Shown here piece after piece: positions 1 through 10,754 of a stretch of 64,000 nucleotides of DNA; the first letter of the stretch is position 1, and every line of letters starts with the position of its first letter. The notes under the pieces are model-generated. The model made no database searches. It was not told the origin of the DNA and was given only the letters and a program-made list of their open reading frames with translations. This DNA is from Spirogloea muscicola (Eukaryota > Streptophyta > Zygnematophyceae > Spirogloeales > Spirogloeaceae), in NCBI GenBank assembly GCA_009602725.1, contig WELB01000124.1, positions 304,155 through 368,154 on the forward strand, given 5' to 3'. Both the position numbers and the translations under genes were made by a program.

Positions 1-149
1 TCCTGACTTACAATTAAGACGGGATAGCAGAAGGGGAGTTTGCAATCCCGAAAGACGAAATATGATACCGTCGCTGTAAGCAACTGCCGTTTTCTGACGT
101 GATTTGGCACATGATATCCTGAAGCTCACAACTTCAAGCAGTAAAGTCG

Positions 150-760
150 ATGGAGCATGCCAGAAGAAGCTGTACTTCCATCCAGGTAGAGGTAGCCAGA
201 TCAGAAGAAGCGGGGATGCTGCATGGCATTGACACACTGACTTCTATCGAGGCTCCAACAAGAATATTATACACGGACCTCTGTGGTCCTGTCATTGTCC
301 TAGCGAAGGAAGTCATCTTACTCCCAACCTACTCCCTATTTAAGGTCACGCCTGTGCTTCCGAGGCGCTTCCTGTCCGCGTTCGTACTCGTGTCCAGCTT
401 CTGGGTACAAGTACCTCCATCATATCGACACCAGCACTCATGCAGCGAGCAAGGCTAGGGCTGTAACTACGTGGCTGATCACCAATGCCTCTAAGAGCAA
501 CCTTGAAAAGTGCTGCTAGCTACGTGGGACTTTCCTGCATGGCATGCTTCATCAGTGGTCAAAGTGCAGATCTCGCAAGTGAGAGGGTGGCGGCGTATGG
601 GAGAGGCCAGTCCTTAGGCCAGCCCCTCAGACACAATCAACCTCACTATATTGGAAAACGGTTCTCAAGATTGTACAATGGGGGAGGATTCCTACTCAGC
701 GCACCTGAGAGGCTCCACTCAACAGGCTTGTATGGCTGGCTAAAGCCACACAATAAATAA
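150..760 (+). mobile_element. Ty1/copia-like pol fossil (integrase region)
   Basis: A short stretch around 270-420 reads like the start of a copia integrase core (ILYTDLCGP, then hydrophobic segments in the expected order). The following bases to about 760 may continue the same element. It is an old, clearly broken fragment with no recognisable LTR nearby. The family call rests on one short motif, so confidence is low. Confidence 0.35.
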
Positions 761-778
761 GGGCACTTGCAGTGCTCG

Positions 779-3045
779 TCAAATGAAGGGCTGGCAATAT
801 GCCTCAGTCACTAAGTGCCGGGTGCATCCCAAGTCCCTTAGGGTCCTGAACAAGGAGTCGAACAGCGGCACCCACCACTCTACAACATGAGCAAAGTGCG
901 TGCAATCACGTTTTCTCTTTGGATCATCATTGCCAAAGTGGAAGTCGTGCATGTTCTGCAACCAGAAGCCCTCCATAATGGGTGTTTCCCTGGGCCCAGC
1001 AATCGACTCCATGACGTGATGCCTCCAAAGCTGCACGCAGCAATGACGAGATCAAAGAAGCTCAGTCCACAGTCATCAGCGAGCTAGCCAGTTGTACGGT
1101 TACCTGGTTCTGTGTTGGATGTGAGGGTCCCCTCGCGACGAAGGCTGTGCGAATTCTAATGATTGCATGCATGCGCATAATAGACACTTAATGAGTAGTC
1201 GCAGCCAAAAGCCACCTGTTTGGCCAATACTGCAGCCACTCTATCTTCCCAAGGGGCTGGGAAGTCGAGCTTACCTGCTGATGGATGTTGGGGGATTGGT
1301 AACATTTGCTGAGCTTCTCTTTGTATTCATCCTTGGGGTTATACTCCCCGCTGCCAGTGGGGCTGTAGAAGTGCTGTGGAGAAGTCTCCTTGAAGATTCC
1401 CATCCTCCCTGGCACCTTGTTTATTGCTTCCAGACGCTTGCCGAGGTCTGTGAGATCGGTCTTGTACCACTCCAAGTTGTGCTTCGCATAGTGGAGACCA
1501 AGATTTAGAACCTGCAGGCATGGTAAACACATGGTCAGGACCAGAGCTGCAACCGTGAGCAGCCTCTCTTCTTGCTCGTCAGACAGGGCAGATGAACGCA
1601 CCACATCAGAGTCATTGAAGACATGGTCGACGATGGATGGCCACAGGAAATAGGGGCTCCCGTTCATCTCCTTCATCTTTCGATGGGGAAGTCGATACGC
1701 TGCACACAGATGCCATGCGCATCGAGCACCCAGACACGCAGCGGGGCTCTCTGAGGTGGCAGAGATACTCCTGACAAGTGACCAGCGGAGGAAGACTCTG
1801 ATGCCCGGCGCCAAGTATTACGATGGGCCAACATCACGCCATGCCTTCCATGCATCAGCATTGCCAGCACTCACTCAAAGAAGGGGTTTCGCTAAGGCCA
1901 CTCACTCTTGTAGTAGCTCAATGTCAAGTTTCTGAAGGGGCCTCCCAGCACGAAGGAATCAATCCACGAGTCGCAGTAGGCGTCCAGTAGCTGGCGAGGC
2001 TCCCTGTCATAGTAATCAATTGCCACGAGCCTTTTCACAGCTTCCTCCACGGTCTCCTCGAACGTTCCATTACAGTGGTATCTGCCGCACGGTCAGAAGA
2101 GCGTCAAACACAGTCGAGGTCTGCTCAACTTGCTGCCCAGGCCATCGCGCGGATCTCTCTCAAGATGATCTCTCGGCTGTGTGGTGCAGGAAGGACCAAA
2201 ATCCCAACCTTCACTCCCAAATGCTCAACTTTGCATTCCGCGTCCTGCTTGCGCTCTTATCAGAGGTCCGCCCAGATTATAAAGGTAAAAGAAAGAGGCG
2301 GGTAAGGCATTGTAAGGAACACCAAAGACAGGGTCCGAGCAGCTTACCGGCGGTCGGCTCGGGTGACGAATCTCTCGTACCCGTACTTCTGCAGGGACAC
2401 AATGAGCATGTCCGAGAACTGGTGCATCATCGAGTCGCCCACGAAGCCAAGCCGCTTGCCCGCCAGCAGCTGCACCAGGCGCGCCAAAGCCAGAGCCGGC
2501 GGCGCCCGATGGGGATGCCGTCACTCGGAGGCCGTTCGCATTGGGAGCCAGCTTGCAGGATGGGCAGCGGCGGCGGCGGCGAAGAAGGTGGTGGTGGCAG
2601 CTGCCACAGGCACAGTGCTACGGTGGAGGAGGCATGGACGCGAGCTGAGACCTTGGCAACGTCGGCGGCGTCGAAGACGTGGCCGCCGTCCAGCTTGACG
2701 AAGGCGTACTTGCCAGGTACGCCGTCGGGCAAGTGCCAGTTGAGCTTGTGCATGTGCGGCGAGTGCTCGAGCTGGAAGACAGGCGCCCACTGGTAGGGCA
2801 GCCGGTGGCCGTCCTGGCCGCGCTGCTCCACCGTCTCCAGACCCTCCTCGTCGGGCTTCGTCAGCGGCGCCAGCTGCCAGTCGTCGCTGCCCGCGCCGCG
2901 GAGCACCCGGCGCAGGGGCCCCGCCTTCGCCGCCGCCGCGACGTCGCCGGCGCCGNNNNNNNNNNNNNNNNNNNNNNNNNNNNNNNNNNNNNNNAGCGGC
3001 GCGGCCGCGGGCGCGCGGCGGCGCGGAGGGCGGGGGCGCGGCCAT
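779..3045 (-). CDS. TBL-like PC-esterase domain protein (putative polysaccharide O-acetyltransferase)
   Basis: Six exons on the minus strand: 2652-3045 (holding a 38-base gap), 2348-2469, 1906-2081, 1602-1699, 1275-1511 and 779-1030. All junctions keep phase. Exon 2 has the GDS motif in AGKRLGFVGDSMMHQF; later come VLNLGLHY, FKETSPQHF and the catalytic-type DCTHF near the C-terminus. These are the GDS and DxxH signatures of the trichome-birefringence-like/PC-esterase family, whose plant members mainly O-acetylate cell-wall polysaccharides in the Golgi. The exon before the GDS block ends FDAADVAK, matching the usual lead-in. The start at 3045 is the only ATG upstream of the gap; a membrane anchor, if present, would lie in or near the missing bases. 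Product length is about 425 residues, uncertain because of the gap. The donor at 2651 (GTCTCA) is weak. The substrate is not readable. Confidence 0.82.
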
Positions 3046-3500
3046 GGGGGAGGGCGAAGCGGTCAGGAAGGCGGGCTCGGCAGACTGGGCGGGGCTAGCG
3101 GCGTGAGGCTGCGGCTGCCGAGATCAGGAGAGCGGGGTTCGGAAGCCAGCCAGGAGTATGCAGACGGTGCTCGTGGCTACACTAGCGGAGATGCAGGCTT
3201 GGCAAACAGGGCGCTCCCCAGTGCCCGTGTCCGCGGCCGAAAGGCACTGATGGGCGCTGAGGGAGGAGGGCGTTGGACTGAGCTCAGGGCACGGGAGCCA
3301 GGAGCCGCTCCAGCTGCTGCGCTAGGCGGTCGGTACGCCCCCGTCGGGCCGGCGCCGATGCCGGGGGCCGCCAGCGCGGGGCGGGGGGGAGAGTCGGGCG
3401 CCAGCCGGCCCGGCGGACCCGCTGACCTCGGACCCCACGCCGGGGGGATTGCTCTCGCCCACCTTGGATACGTTGACTTCTCTCCCTCCCTTTTTTAGCA
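3046..3500. other. GC-rich upstream region, no gene seen
   Basis: Very GC-rich sequence next to the start of the minus-strand PC-esterase gene. Open frames exist on both strands but have low-complexity Arg/Gly/Ala/Pro content and match no family. It probably holds the promoter and 5' UTR of that gene. Confidence 0.4.
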
Positions 3501-4660
3501 CTTAGTACCTTGCTCTGTACCAACCGGCTCCTTCAGACATTCTCCATTCCTTTGGGCTGGCGTCTCACAGCCACCAGTCAATTTGGCCGCGCTTTATTTT
3601 CTGCGGCTGCTTAGCAGGGGTTATCAAGTGTTTCGTAGCTACTTGATTCCCAGTGTGCTTTCTACTTGGCGCTTTCCCTGGCCCCTTCGAACTTTTGTTC
3701 ATTCTTTTTTCTGGGCTGGCCTCTCCCAGCCCAGAAAAATTCGGCCCGCCATCTGGCCCCTACGAACCTTTGTAAAACCTTTTTGGGCTGGCTTTTCACA
3801 GCCTGCAGCGAGTTACTCAGACTTGATGTTGCTCACTCGTGGGTACTGAGCTTCCGTCAGAAAGGGCTCGCCCACTGAGGATAGGGGCTGGAAAAGCCAG
3901 CCCAAACAAGAAGGAACAAAGTACGAGAAGGGGGAGCGCTTCCGATTGTTCTTTTTTGGGCTGGCTTTTCCAGCCCCTATCCTCAATGGGCGAGCCATTC
4001 TCTTCCGTCTGCGCGGTCTCATGTCTAGTTGTGTAGTTCTACTTTTGGCAACTCACTTTTTGGCTTTAAGTATTGTCCATTGTTTTTTGGCTGGATTGGC
4101 CAGCTCCTCTTCTCTCAGGGCGGGCCATTCTCATTCTTCTTTTCACAGCCCTTGCTCCCCCCATTGGGAGAGCCACTTCTTCTTCCAGCCACCGCCCTCT
4201 CCTGGTAGCGTCTTTCTTTTCATTTCATGCGCACCGCGCGCCTTCTCTCTCGTTGAAGAGACGCCTCAGCATAGAGAAGGAAGAAAAAGAAGCAAGCGCG
4301 GCCAGATTAACTGGTGGCTGGGAGAGGCCAGCCCAAAAGAATGGACAAGGTCTGAAGGAGTCGGAGTGCTAAGGACTGAGACAGAAGAAAAAGGCTCGCC
4401 CATTGAGCCAGCAAAGCCATTGAGCCAGCCAGCCCAAAAGAGAATGAGCAAAGTACGAGAAGGGGCAAGGGGAAGCACTAAGAAAAACAAGCACAAAATA
4501 AGAGAAGCGGCTCTCCCGATGGGGGCGATGGCTGTGATAAGCCAGCCCGAAAAGAACGGACAAGGTTCGAAGGGGCGAAAGTACGAAGGGGCCAAAAGCG
4601 CTATCTCAGAATGGGGTATAATGAAGCCATCAATAACTTACAAATGAGGAGCTGCAGATC
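3500..4660. repeat. Stacked retroposon 3' tails with stem-loops
   Basis: At least six tail modules lie here in both orientations. Each has a GGCTGG...CCAGCC stem-loop preceded (plus sense) by a short run such as CCTTGTCCATTCTTTT and followed by ATTGGG/AATGGG plus GAGCC. Examples: 3553-3595 (+), 3710-3735 (+), 3860-3905 (-), 3953-4005 (+), 4290-4350 (-), 4505-4565 (-). No coding capacity beyond chance frames. Confidence 0.7.
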
Positions 4661-4667
4661 CAAAAGG

Positions 4668-5165
4668 CTAGCTGCCGGAAAACCACCCCTTTGACAAAAG
4701 CCAGAGGCTGCAGCGAGAGCACGGCCAGCCTGCAGGTGCAAGGCGTTGGGCCTTGGACCGCTGAAGGGATACGGACAAGCGCATGCGGTAGACCTGGGCC
4801 AACGAGCCAGCGGCGTTGAGTGCAGACTGCTCGCCGCGCCTGGGGGACACAGCGCGCCGCGCTAGGCTGGCTAGCAGGTCGAGCCATTGGGACTCGAGAG
4901 CCCCGTGCACATGCACGGCCAGGGTTACAAACTCGTCCCCAGCCGAGTTGTCAGCGTGTTTTGCCGCCTTGCTGCGAGCAGCGTTCGCTGCAGTATAACC
5001 AGCCCTCAAGGCAGAAAGCCCCGGATTGAACGGATCCACCCCATCAGTGGTGAGTCGATTCAATATCGCACAGCTACGGATTTGGGGGAGTGAATCAGCC
5101 CGCCACGCGACATTCGTCGGGCTAGCGCACTGCTGGTTGCAGAGGGCTTCTTTCCATGTAGCCAC
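4668..5165 (-). mobile_element. LINE ORF2 3' end, fragment
   Basis: The minus-strand frame reads NPGLSALRAGYTAANAARSK, then GDEFVTLAVHVHGAL and SLAQVYRMRLSVSLQRS. This is the C-terminal region found in many non-LTR retrotransposons: an AG.AA..AE..K...Y block, then a P-L-A-hydrophobic-E/D-T/V-hydrophobic-G block, then an RLSVALQ-like block. The same blocks recur in both orientations through this window. The element is 5' truncated here, with no RT core present. Confidence 0.7.
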
Positions 5166-5199
5166 AATTTTGCACTAGAGTCTGCCTGAACAATGTATT

Positions 5200-5420
5200 G
5201 GCTTGACGTGGTCACGCTTTACTTCATGCACACTGCGCGCCTTATCTCTCTCTGCCGGTCACGCCCTCTGGCTTGCGCAGCGGGGTTCCTCCACTCCCGT
5301 CTCGTCCACACCCATCGCCGCCCTCTGTCTGATCAACTTCGCTCTCCCTGCGCGCCTTCTCTGCTCTTGCCCGCTCTTGTTTATTCTTTCTGGGCTCGCT
5401 TTTTCCAGCCCTCGCCCCCT
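5200..5420 (+). repeat. Repeat tail with GCGCACCGCGCGCC-type box
   Basis: Carries a short box resembling ATGCGCACCGCGCGCCTTCT. Related copies are at about 4230 (+), 34090 (+), 42270 (+), 34757 (-) and 55445 (-). It ends in a degenerate GGGCTCGC...CCAGCCC stem-loop. A dispersed element of unknown type. Confidence 0.45.
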
Positions 5421-6140
5421 TTGGAAAAATTGTGACCTCAGTCAAAGGCGGCGAGGGCTGTGACAAAGCCAGCCCGAAAAGAATGGACAAGGTCCGAAGA
5501 GACCGGAAAGCGCTGAACACACATGTGCGCAAGTACCACGAAGGATGGTTAGCAACCTCCGGTAAGCAGGGATTCAAAGGACGCCGGAAAGCAGTCCCCT
5601 TGACGATAAACCAGAGGTGGCAGCTAGAGAAGACGCTCCAGGAAAGAGTGGTGGCTGTGAGAGGCCAGCACAGAAAACATTGAACAATTTTCGAAGGGGC
5701 CAGAAAAAGCTCTAAAGCACACAGTAAATTAAGTAGCCACGAAGCACTCAAGAACCCATGTTGAGCAGCCGCAGGCCGGCCGAGGCCGAGAAAGTAGTCT
5801 CCGCGTAGCGGGTCCCATGGCCAGGGCCAGGGCTGCAGCCAATCACAAGAACGCAGATGCAGCGCAAGTGCCATTGACAGCTGCAGCGAGACTGACAGGC
5901 GCATGCTATACACCTGCGCGAGAGAACCGCTGCGTTGCTCCGTGGTACCGGCGGGATTCAGCGCTGCGCGAGAGCCGGAGGAGCTGGAGGAGCTCAAGCC
6001 ACCAAGCGCCAGACGCCCCGTGAACGTCGATGGCGATGAAAAACAAGTCGTCCTCCTGCGGGTGGTCCGCATATCTCAGGTCCTCGGCCCGTGTAACGTT
6101 CCAATCACGGAGGCAAGGAAAAGAGTGTATCAAGAGACGA
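5420..6140 (-). mobile_element. LINE 3' end with tail modules
   Basis: About 5742-6135 on the minus strand encodes YADHPQEDDLFFIAIDVHGA, then SLAQVYSMRLSVSLQLSMAL. These are the same C-terminal blocks as the 9545-10070 copy, diverged and out of register. Stem-loop tail pieces sit at 5452-5500 and 5630-5690. Dead copy. Confidence 0.65.
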
Positions 6141-6820
6141 AGGGCCTGTGTGGGGACGTTTCAGCCCGCGTGGCACAGGCCTCCGCATGGCCAGCCTTGG
6201 AGGCAGATTGAGTAGGTGGGCACGGTCGAAGGAGGGTCGTCACCACCACATCCAGGATTAGGCGCGGACCGCCAGCCAGAGGAGTGGCCAGTAAGGCGAC
6301 CCGCCTGGCGTGGAAGAAATTTCTCGCCCATGGAGGAAAGCGCTTCTAAACTGACTGGTGGCTGTGAGAGGCCAGCACAAAAGAATGCACAAAGTTGGGA
6401 GGGGCCGGATGGCGCAATATCAGAGAAGAGAAGCTGGGAAAGGCCAGCCCAAAAAGAATGGACAAGATTTAAAGAGCCAAAAGGTGCCGACTAAGAAAAT
6501 TACAAAGCTAGACACGAGACGACGCAGATGGAAGCTTAGTACCCACGAGTGAGCAGCAGCAAGTCCGAGTAACTCGCAGATGGGAAAGAGGCATTCCGCC
6601 TAGACCCAGATGCAGCAGCCATAGCGCGGCCTGCTCGCGAGTGAAGTGCGTGAGCCAAGGGCGTGGAGGCGCCGGAGGACGAATTGTCAAGAAGAAAGGG
6701 CTCGCCAATTGATAATAGGGGCTGGAAAAGCCAGCCCATAAAAGAAGGAACAAAGTACGAGAAGGAGGCCAAGGGAAGCGCTAAGAAAACAAGCACAACA
6801 AGAAACAAAGCAGCTACGTG
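6140..6820 (-). repeat. Retroposon tails, minus orientation
   Basis: Tails with GGCTGG...CCAGCC stems lie at about 6345-6400, 6420-6470 and 6697-6760, all in minus sense. The last is the 3' tail of the LINE whose ORF end is traced from 6825 upward. No gene seen. Confidence 0.6.
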
Positions 6821-6824
6821 TTAC

Positions 6825-7345
6825 TCAGTAACCCCTAGCGACCCGGCTGCAGGAAAGTCCACTGGCTCCCCGTGGAAGCGGCGGACGATGGCCTGGCGGG
6901 CGAGCTGGTTGAGCAGCTCCAGCCACCGAGCGCCCAACGCCCCATGAATTTGCCCCCTTTGCCATCGACGTCCACGGGGCATTCGGCATTCGGTGGCTCG
7001 CGCTCCTACAGCGCCTAGGGCGCAGCGCTGTCCCGACGTTACGAAGGGGCAGGCCGATTTTCAAGCACGGCAGGTTCTCTCGCGCCACCGCCCTCTAGCG
7101 CGCTGCACCTGCGTGCAGGCAGAGCCCTCGCTGCTGCCTCTGGCTCTGGCCAGGGGACCCGCTTCCAGGAACCCAGTCTCTCTGACCTGAGGCTGCTTAG
7201 CAGGGGTTACTGAGTGCTTCGTAGCTGCTTCGTTTCTTTTCTGTGCTTGTTGTTCTTCAAACTTCCCCTGGCCCCTTCTCGTCCTCTGTACATTCTTTTC
7301 TGGGCTGGCTTTTTCCAGCCCCTATCCTCAATGGGCGAGCCCTTC
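6825..7345. mobile_element. Two LINE 3' ends joined head to head
   Basis: 6825-6955 is a minus-strand LINE C-terminal piece and 6950-7345 a plus-strand one that keeps AIDVHGAFGIRWLALLQRLG and runs into the full tail and stem-loop at 7299-7345. The junction near 6955 lies inside the same coding block in both copies, so insertion into a like element or an inversion is possible. Confidence 0.6.
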
Positions 7346-7740
7346 TCTACTGGAAGCGTCTTTCCCTTGTTCATTCTTTTTGGGCTGGCTTTTCCAGCCC
7401 CTATCCTCAACGGGCGAGCCCTTTCTTTCTATCTCTCGCCCAGGTGTATCGCATGCTCCTGCCAGTATCGCTGCAGCGGTCCATGGCACACGCAGTGCAT
7501 CTGCGTGCCAGTCGCGCTTTGGCTGCAGCCTCTGGCTACAGACAGGGGACCAGCTACCCGGAGTCTACTTTCTCTGACCTGCAGCTGCTCAACGGGGTTT
7601 TGAGCACCCAGTGCCCACTTGAGTCGCTGTGCACACAGCGCTTTTCTGGCTCCTCCGAGTTATTCAACCGTTATTCTGGGGTTGCCAATCACAGCCGTCA
7701 CCCTCTACTGGAGAGAGCAGCTCTTCCAATTTACGGCAAT
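7346..7740 (+). mobile_element. LINE 3' ORF end plus tail
   Basis: A tail at 7376-7425 is followed by SLAQVYRMLLPVSLQRSMAH (7435-7500) and ALAAASGYRQGTS, then a diverged tail whose stem-loop is at 7672-7735. At least two truncated copies stacked in the same orientation. Confidence 0.6.
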
Positions 7741-8420
7741 GACTGTGAGGCCAGCCCAAAGGAATGTACAAGGAAAGTACTGACGTCTTGGAGACTGTTA
7801 TCCTGCTTTTCACCATTGGCCCTTTTAGACCTTGTCCATTCCTTTTGAACTGGCCTCTCACAGCCATTGCTATCCATTTGGAAGGGCGGTTTTGTATACT
7901 GAAAGAGTCTTTCTCGTATTTTAGAGGGAAGAAGTGGCTCTCGCAAAGGGAGCAAGAATAATGAATGTCCAGCTTGAAAATGGAAAGGACCGAAGGGGCC
8001 AAAAGCGCTCTCATAGTTTGCCCGATAGGATGAATCACCTAGTAACCACGAGTGAGGAGCCGCAAATCCGAAAGACTGGCAGTCGGAAAGCGATCCCCCT
8101 GACGAAAGCCAGAGGCTGGAGCTAGAGCACGGCCGGCACGCAGGTGCAAGGGCCCTGGACTGCTGGAGGGAGATGGAGAGGCGCATACGATAGACCTGAG
8201 CTACCGGGGGCAGCTTTTGGGAAAGCGCTCTTCGGCCCCTCCATCTCTCTCTCTTTTCGGCCCCTTCGTAGCTGCTTAGCGCTTTTTAGGCCCCTCCATC
8301 ATTTGGCCCCTTCGCACCTTCGTCAATTCTTTTTCGGGCTGGCTTTTTACAGCCCTTGCCCCCATTGGGAGTGCCACTTCTTCTTTCGGCCCATGTGGAC
8401 CTTGTCAATTCTTATCTTTC
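7740..8420. repeat. Mixed retroposon tails, both strands
   Basis: Stem-loop tails at 7740-7780 (-), 7840-7890 (+), 8330-8385 (+, AGCCCTTGCCCCCATTGGG type). A minus-strand LINE C-terminal remnant (MRLSISLQQSRALAPA) spans about 8060-8200. No host gene seen. Confidence 0.55.
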
Positions 8421-8424
8421 CTTT

Positions 8425-8700
8425 TCTTCTATGGCGCGCGCGCTGCACCTGCGTTTAGGCAGAGCCCTCGCTGCTGCCTCTGGCTCTGGCCAGGGGACCC
8501 GCTTCCAGGAACCCAGTCTCTCTGACCTGAGGCTGCTTAGCTGGGCTTCTGAGTGCTTCGTAGCTGCTTCGTTTCTTTTTGTGCTTGTTGTTCTTAGTGC
8601 TTCCCCTGGCCCCTTCTCGTCCTTTGTTCACTCTTATTTGGGCTGGCTTTTTCCAGCCCCTATCCTCAATGGGCGAGCCCTTCTCTCTTTTCTTCGGGCT
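8425..8700 (+). mobile_element. LINE 3' end, truncated copy with tail
   Basis: Starts at MARALHLRLGRALAAASGSG and ends in the canonical tail and stem-loop (8638-8690). About 95 percent like the end of the 9545-10070 copy by eye. Confidence 0.65.
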
Positions 8701-8799
8701 GGCTGTTCACACCCCTCGCCGCCTGCTCATATTTGCCAACGGCGGGCCACCTGCAGCGGACAACTGCCCCGACGGACATGGTGGGCTGTACAAGAAGCT

Positions 8800-9290
8800 G
8801 TACAAGAAGAAAAGGCTCGCCGATTGAGGCAAGGGCTGGGAAAAAAAAAGGGTGAATAAATTACGAGAAGGGGGCCAGGGGAAGCGCTAAGGAATACAAG
8901 AAGAAACGAAGCAGCTACGAAGCACTCAGTGATCCTGCTAAGCAGCCTCAGGTCAGAGAAGCTGGGCTCCTGGAACGGGTCCCCTGGCCAGAGCCAGAGG
9001 CAGCAGCGAGGGCTCTGCCGGCACGCAGGTGCAGCGCGCGGGCCATAGACCGCTGCAGCGAGATGGCCAAGCGCATACGGTACACCTGCGCTAGCGACCC
9101 GGCTGCAGAAAAGTGCACCGGCTCCCCATGGAAGCGGGGGACGATGATGGCGTGGCGGGCGAGCTGGTTGAGCAGCCCGAGCCACCGAGCGCCCAACGCC
9201 CCATGCGTGTCGAGGAGTACGACACCTCCCTCGGCAGACCCTGGCTTCGTTCCGCAGTGGGCAGTGCAGAACAAAGAAAGCTGCAGCCCT
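8800..9290 (-). mobile_element. LINE 3' end, minus copy
   Basis: Minus strand: DTHGALGARWLGLLNQLARH, then SLAQVYRMRLAISLQRSMAR and RALAAASGSGQGT, followed by the tail at 8935-8800. A close sister of the plus copy at 9545-10070, with which it forms an inverted pair. Confidence 0.7.
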
Positions 9291-9545
9291 GCTCCGATTA
9301 CCCACCAGTCGCGCTTGCTTGATTAACCCCAATGCGATCAGCTCCTGCCAGCGGCAGTCGACATCTTTGGCTGTTGAGGTCCTCGTTTCCACACTCTCCT
9401 TCAGAATATTGCCCATCTAGGCTACACACGACATGCAGGTGTGTTCCCGGCTGAGATGGGCTTGCCAGCTGCATATCTGTCATTCTTGCGACGACGAGTT
9501 TCGGCCTGATTGCAGCGTGCTCCTATGACCGCTCACATCCAACCC
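9290..9545. other. Unassigned spacer between inverted LINE copies
   Basis: No recognisable motif. Short frames on the minus strand match no family I know. Confidence 0.3.
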
Positions 9546-10070
9546 AGTGTGCCACCAAGGCTGGGTATGCGGTAGCCTGCGCCGCTCGGGCCACGGAGCT
9601 GAAATACGCAGATCACCCGCAGGAAGACGAGTTCTTCCCGCTCGCCATCGATACGCACGGGGCGCTGGGCGCTCGGTGGCTCATGCTGCTCAACCAGCTC
9701 TCTCGTCACGCCATTGCCCGCCGCTTCCAGGGGGAGCCGGTGGACTCCCATGCAGCAGGGTCGCGAGCGCAGGTGTACCGCATGCGCTTGGCCGTCTCGC
9801 TGCAGAGGTCTATGGCCCGCGCGCTGCACCTGCGTGCAGGCAGAGCCCTCGCTGCTGCCTCTGGCTCTGGCCAGGGGACCCGCTTCCAGGAACCCAGTCT
9901 CTCCTGACCCGAGGCTGCTTAGCAGGGGTTACTGAGTGCTTCGTAGCTGCTTCGTTTCTTTTCTGTGCTTGTTGTTTTTCGTACTCCCCCTGGCCCCTTC
10001 TCGTCCTTTGTTCATTCTTTTCTGGGCTGGCTTTTTCCAGCCCCTATCCTCAATGGGCGAGTCCTTCTCT
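9545..10070 (+). mobile_element. LINE 3' end, best-preserved copy of the family
   Basis: An almost open plus frame runs AGYAVACAARATELKYADHP, EDEFFPLAIDTHGALGARWL, RMRLAVSLQRSMARALHLR and RALAAASGSGQGTRFQEPSL. It ends near 9910 and continues as a 3' UTR with GGCCCCTTCTCGTCCTTTG and a GGGCTGG...CCAGCCC stem-loop at 10024-10043, then CTATCCTCAATGGGCGAG. It serves as the reference for the family. The RT and endonuclease are absent, so the copy is 5' truncated. Confidence 0.75.
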
Positions 10071-10370
10071 CCCTCGCTCAGGCTAATGCTTTGCACCAGA
10101 AAGAAGAAGTGGCTCTCCCAATGGGGGCAAGGGCTGTGAGAAGCCAGCCCGAAAACAATTGACAAGGTTCGAAGGGGCCAAAGTTCGAGCTAAGCAGCGA
10201 CTGCGGGGCCTGAAGAGGCTATGGCAGAACGGGGGAGGACCAGAAAGCTGGGCGAGCTCTAGTTGGTGGCAGAAGAGCAAGCGCGGCCAGATTAACTGGT
10301 GGCTGGGAGAGGCCAGCCCAAAAGAATGGACAAGGTGGCAGAAGGGCTTCGTATCTGCCGGATAGTATTC
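10070..10370 (-). repeat. Two retroposon tails, minus orientation
   Basis: A tail of the GGGAGAGCC...CAGCCC type lies at 10108-10200, with a body (GCTAAGCAGCGACTGCGGGG) repeated at 31600 and 45725. A tail of the GGCCAGATTAACTGGTGGC type follows at 10270-10335. Confidence 0.6.
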
Positions 10371-10373
10371 AGG

Positions 10374-10535
10374 CTTCGATTAGCGACCTTATTCTTTCGA
10401 CCCGTGGTTACTGAGCGGGTCAATCTGCTGTTGGTCATGTAGGTTTGTAGATGTGCTTGCCTTTGTACTTGGCTATTTGGCCTTCGTTTGTTTTCAAATA
10501 CGCGAAACTTTTTCCCTTTGCTAGAGCCACTTGCT
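10374..10535 (+). repeat. Dispersed repeat B
   Basis: The block starting CGACCCGTGGTTACTGAGCG and containing TGTGCTTGC.TTTGTACTTGG and ATTTGGC.TTCGTTTG recurs at 33938-34070 (+). A shorter piece is at about 49650-49706 (-). Length is about 150 bp with no coding capacity. It may be a SINE or solo element; the type is not known. Confidence 0.5.
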
Positions 10536-10754
10536 TTCATTTCCTCTTTCTACGAGTGGGCGCTCAATAACCTCCGGTCAGCATGTAAGTGTAAGTGGTC
10601 AAGCATGTAACTCGTTGGAATAGTAAACCGTATGTGAACGGGGCCCCAGCTCGTGCGCCTCCACAAGCCCCCGCTGGTCTGGCGCTCCTCGACCAGCCGC
10701 CGTTGCCGCCGCCGCCCACGCCGCCGCTGCCTCCGCTCCGCCGCCGCCACTGCC

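Noticed and set aside
4266-4647. Frames such as LFFVLPLAPSRPLFILFWAGF repeated across the window
   Set aside because: These are translations of the non-coding 3' tails of the LINE family, kept open by their pyrimidine-rich content.
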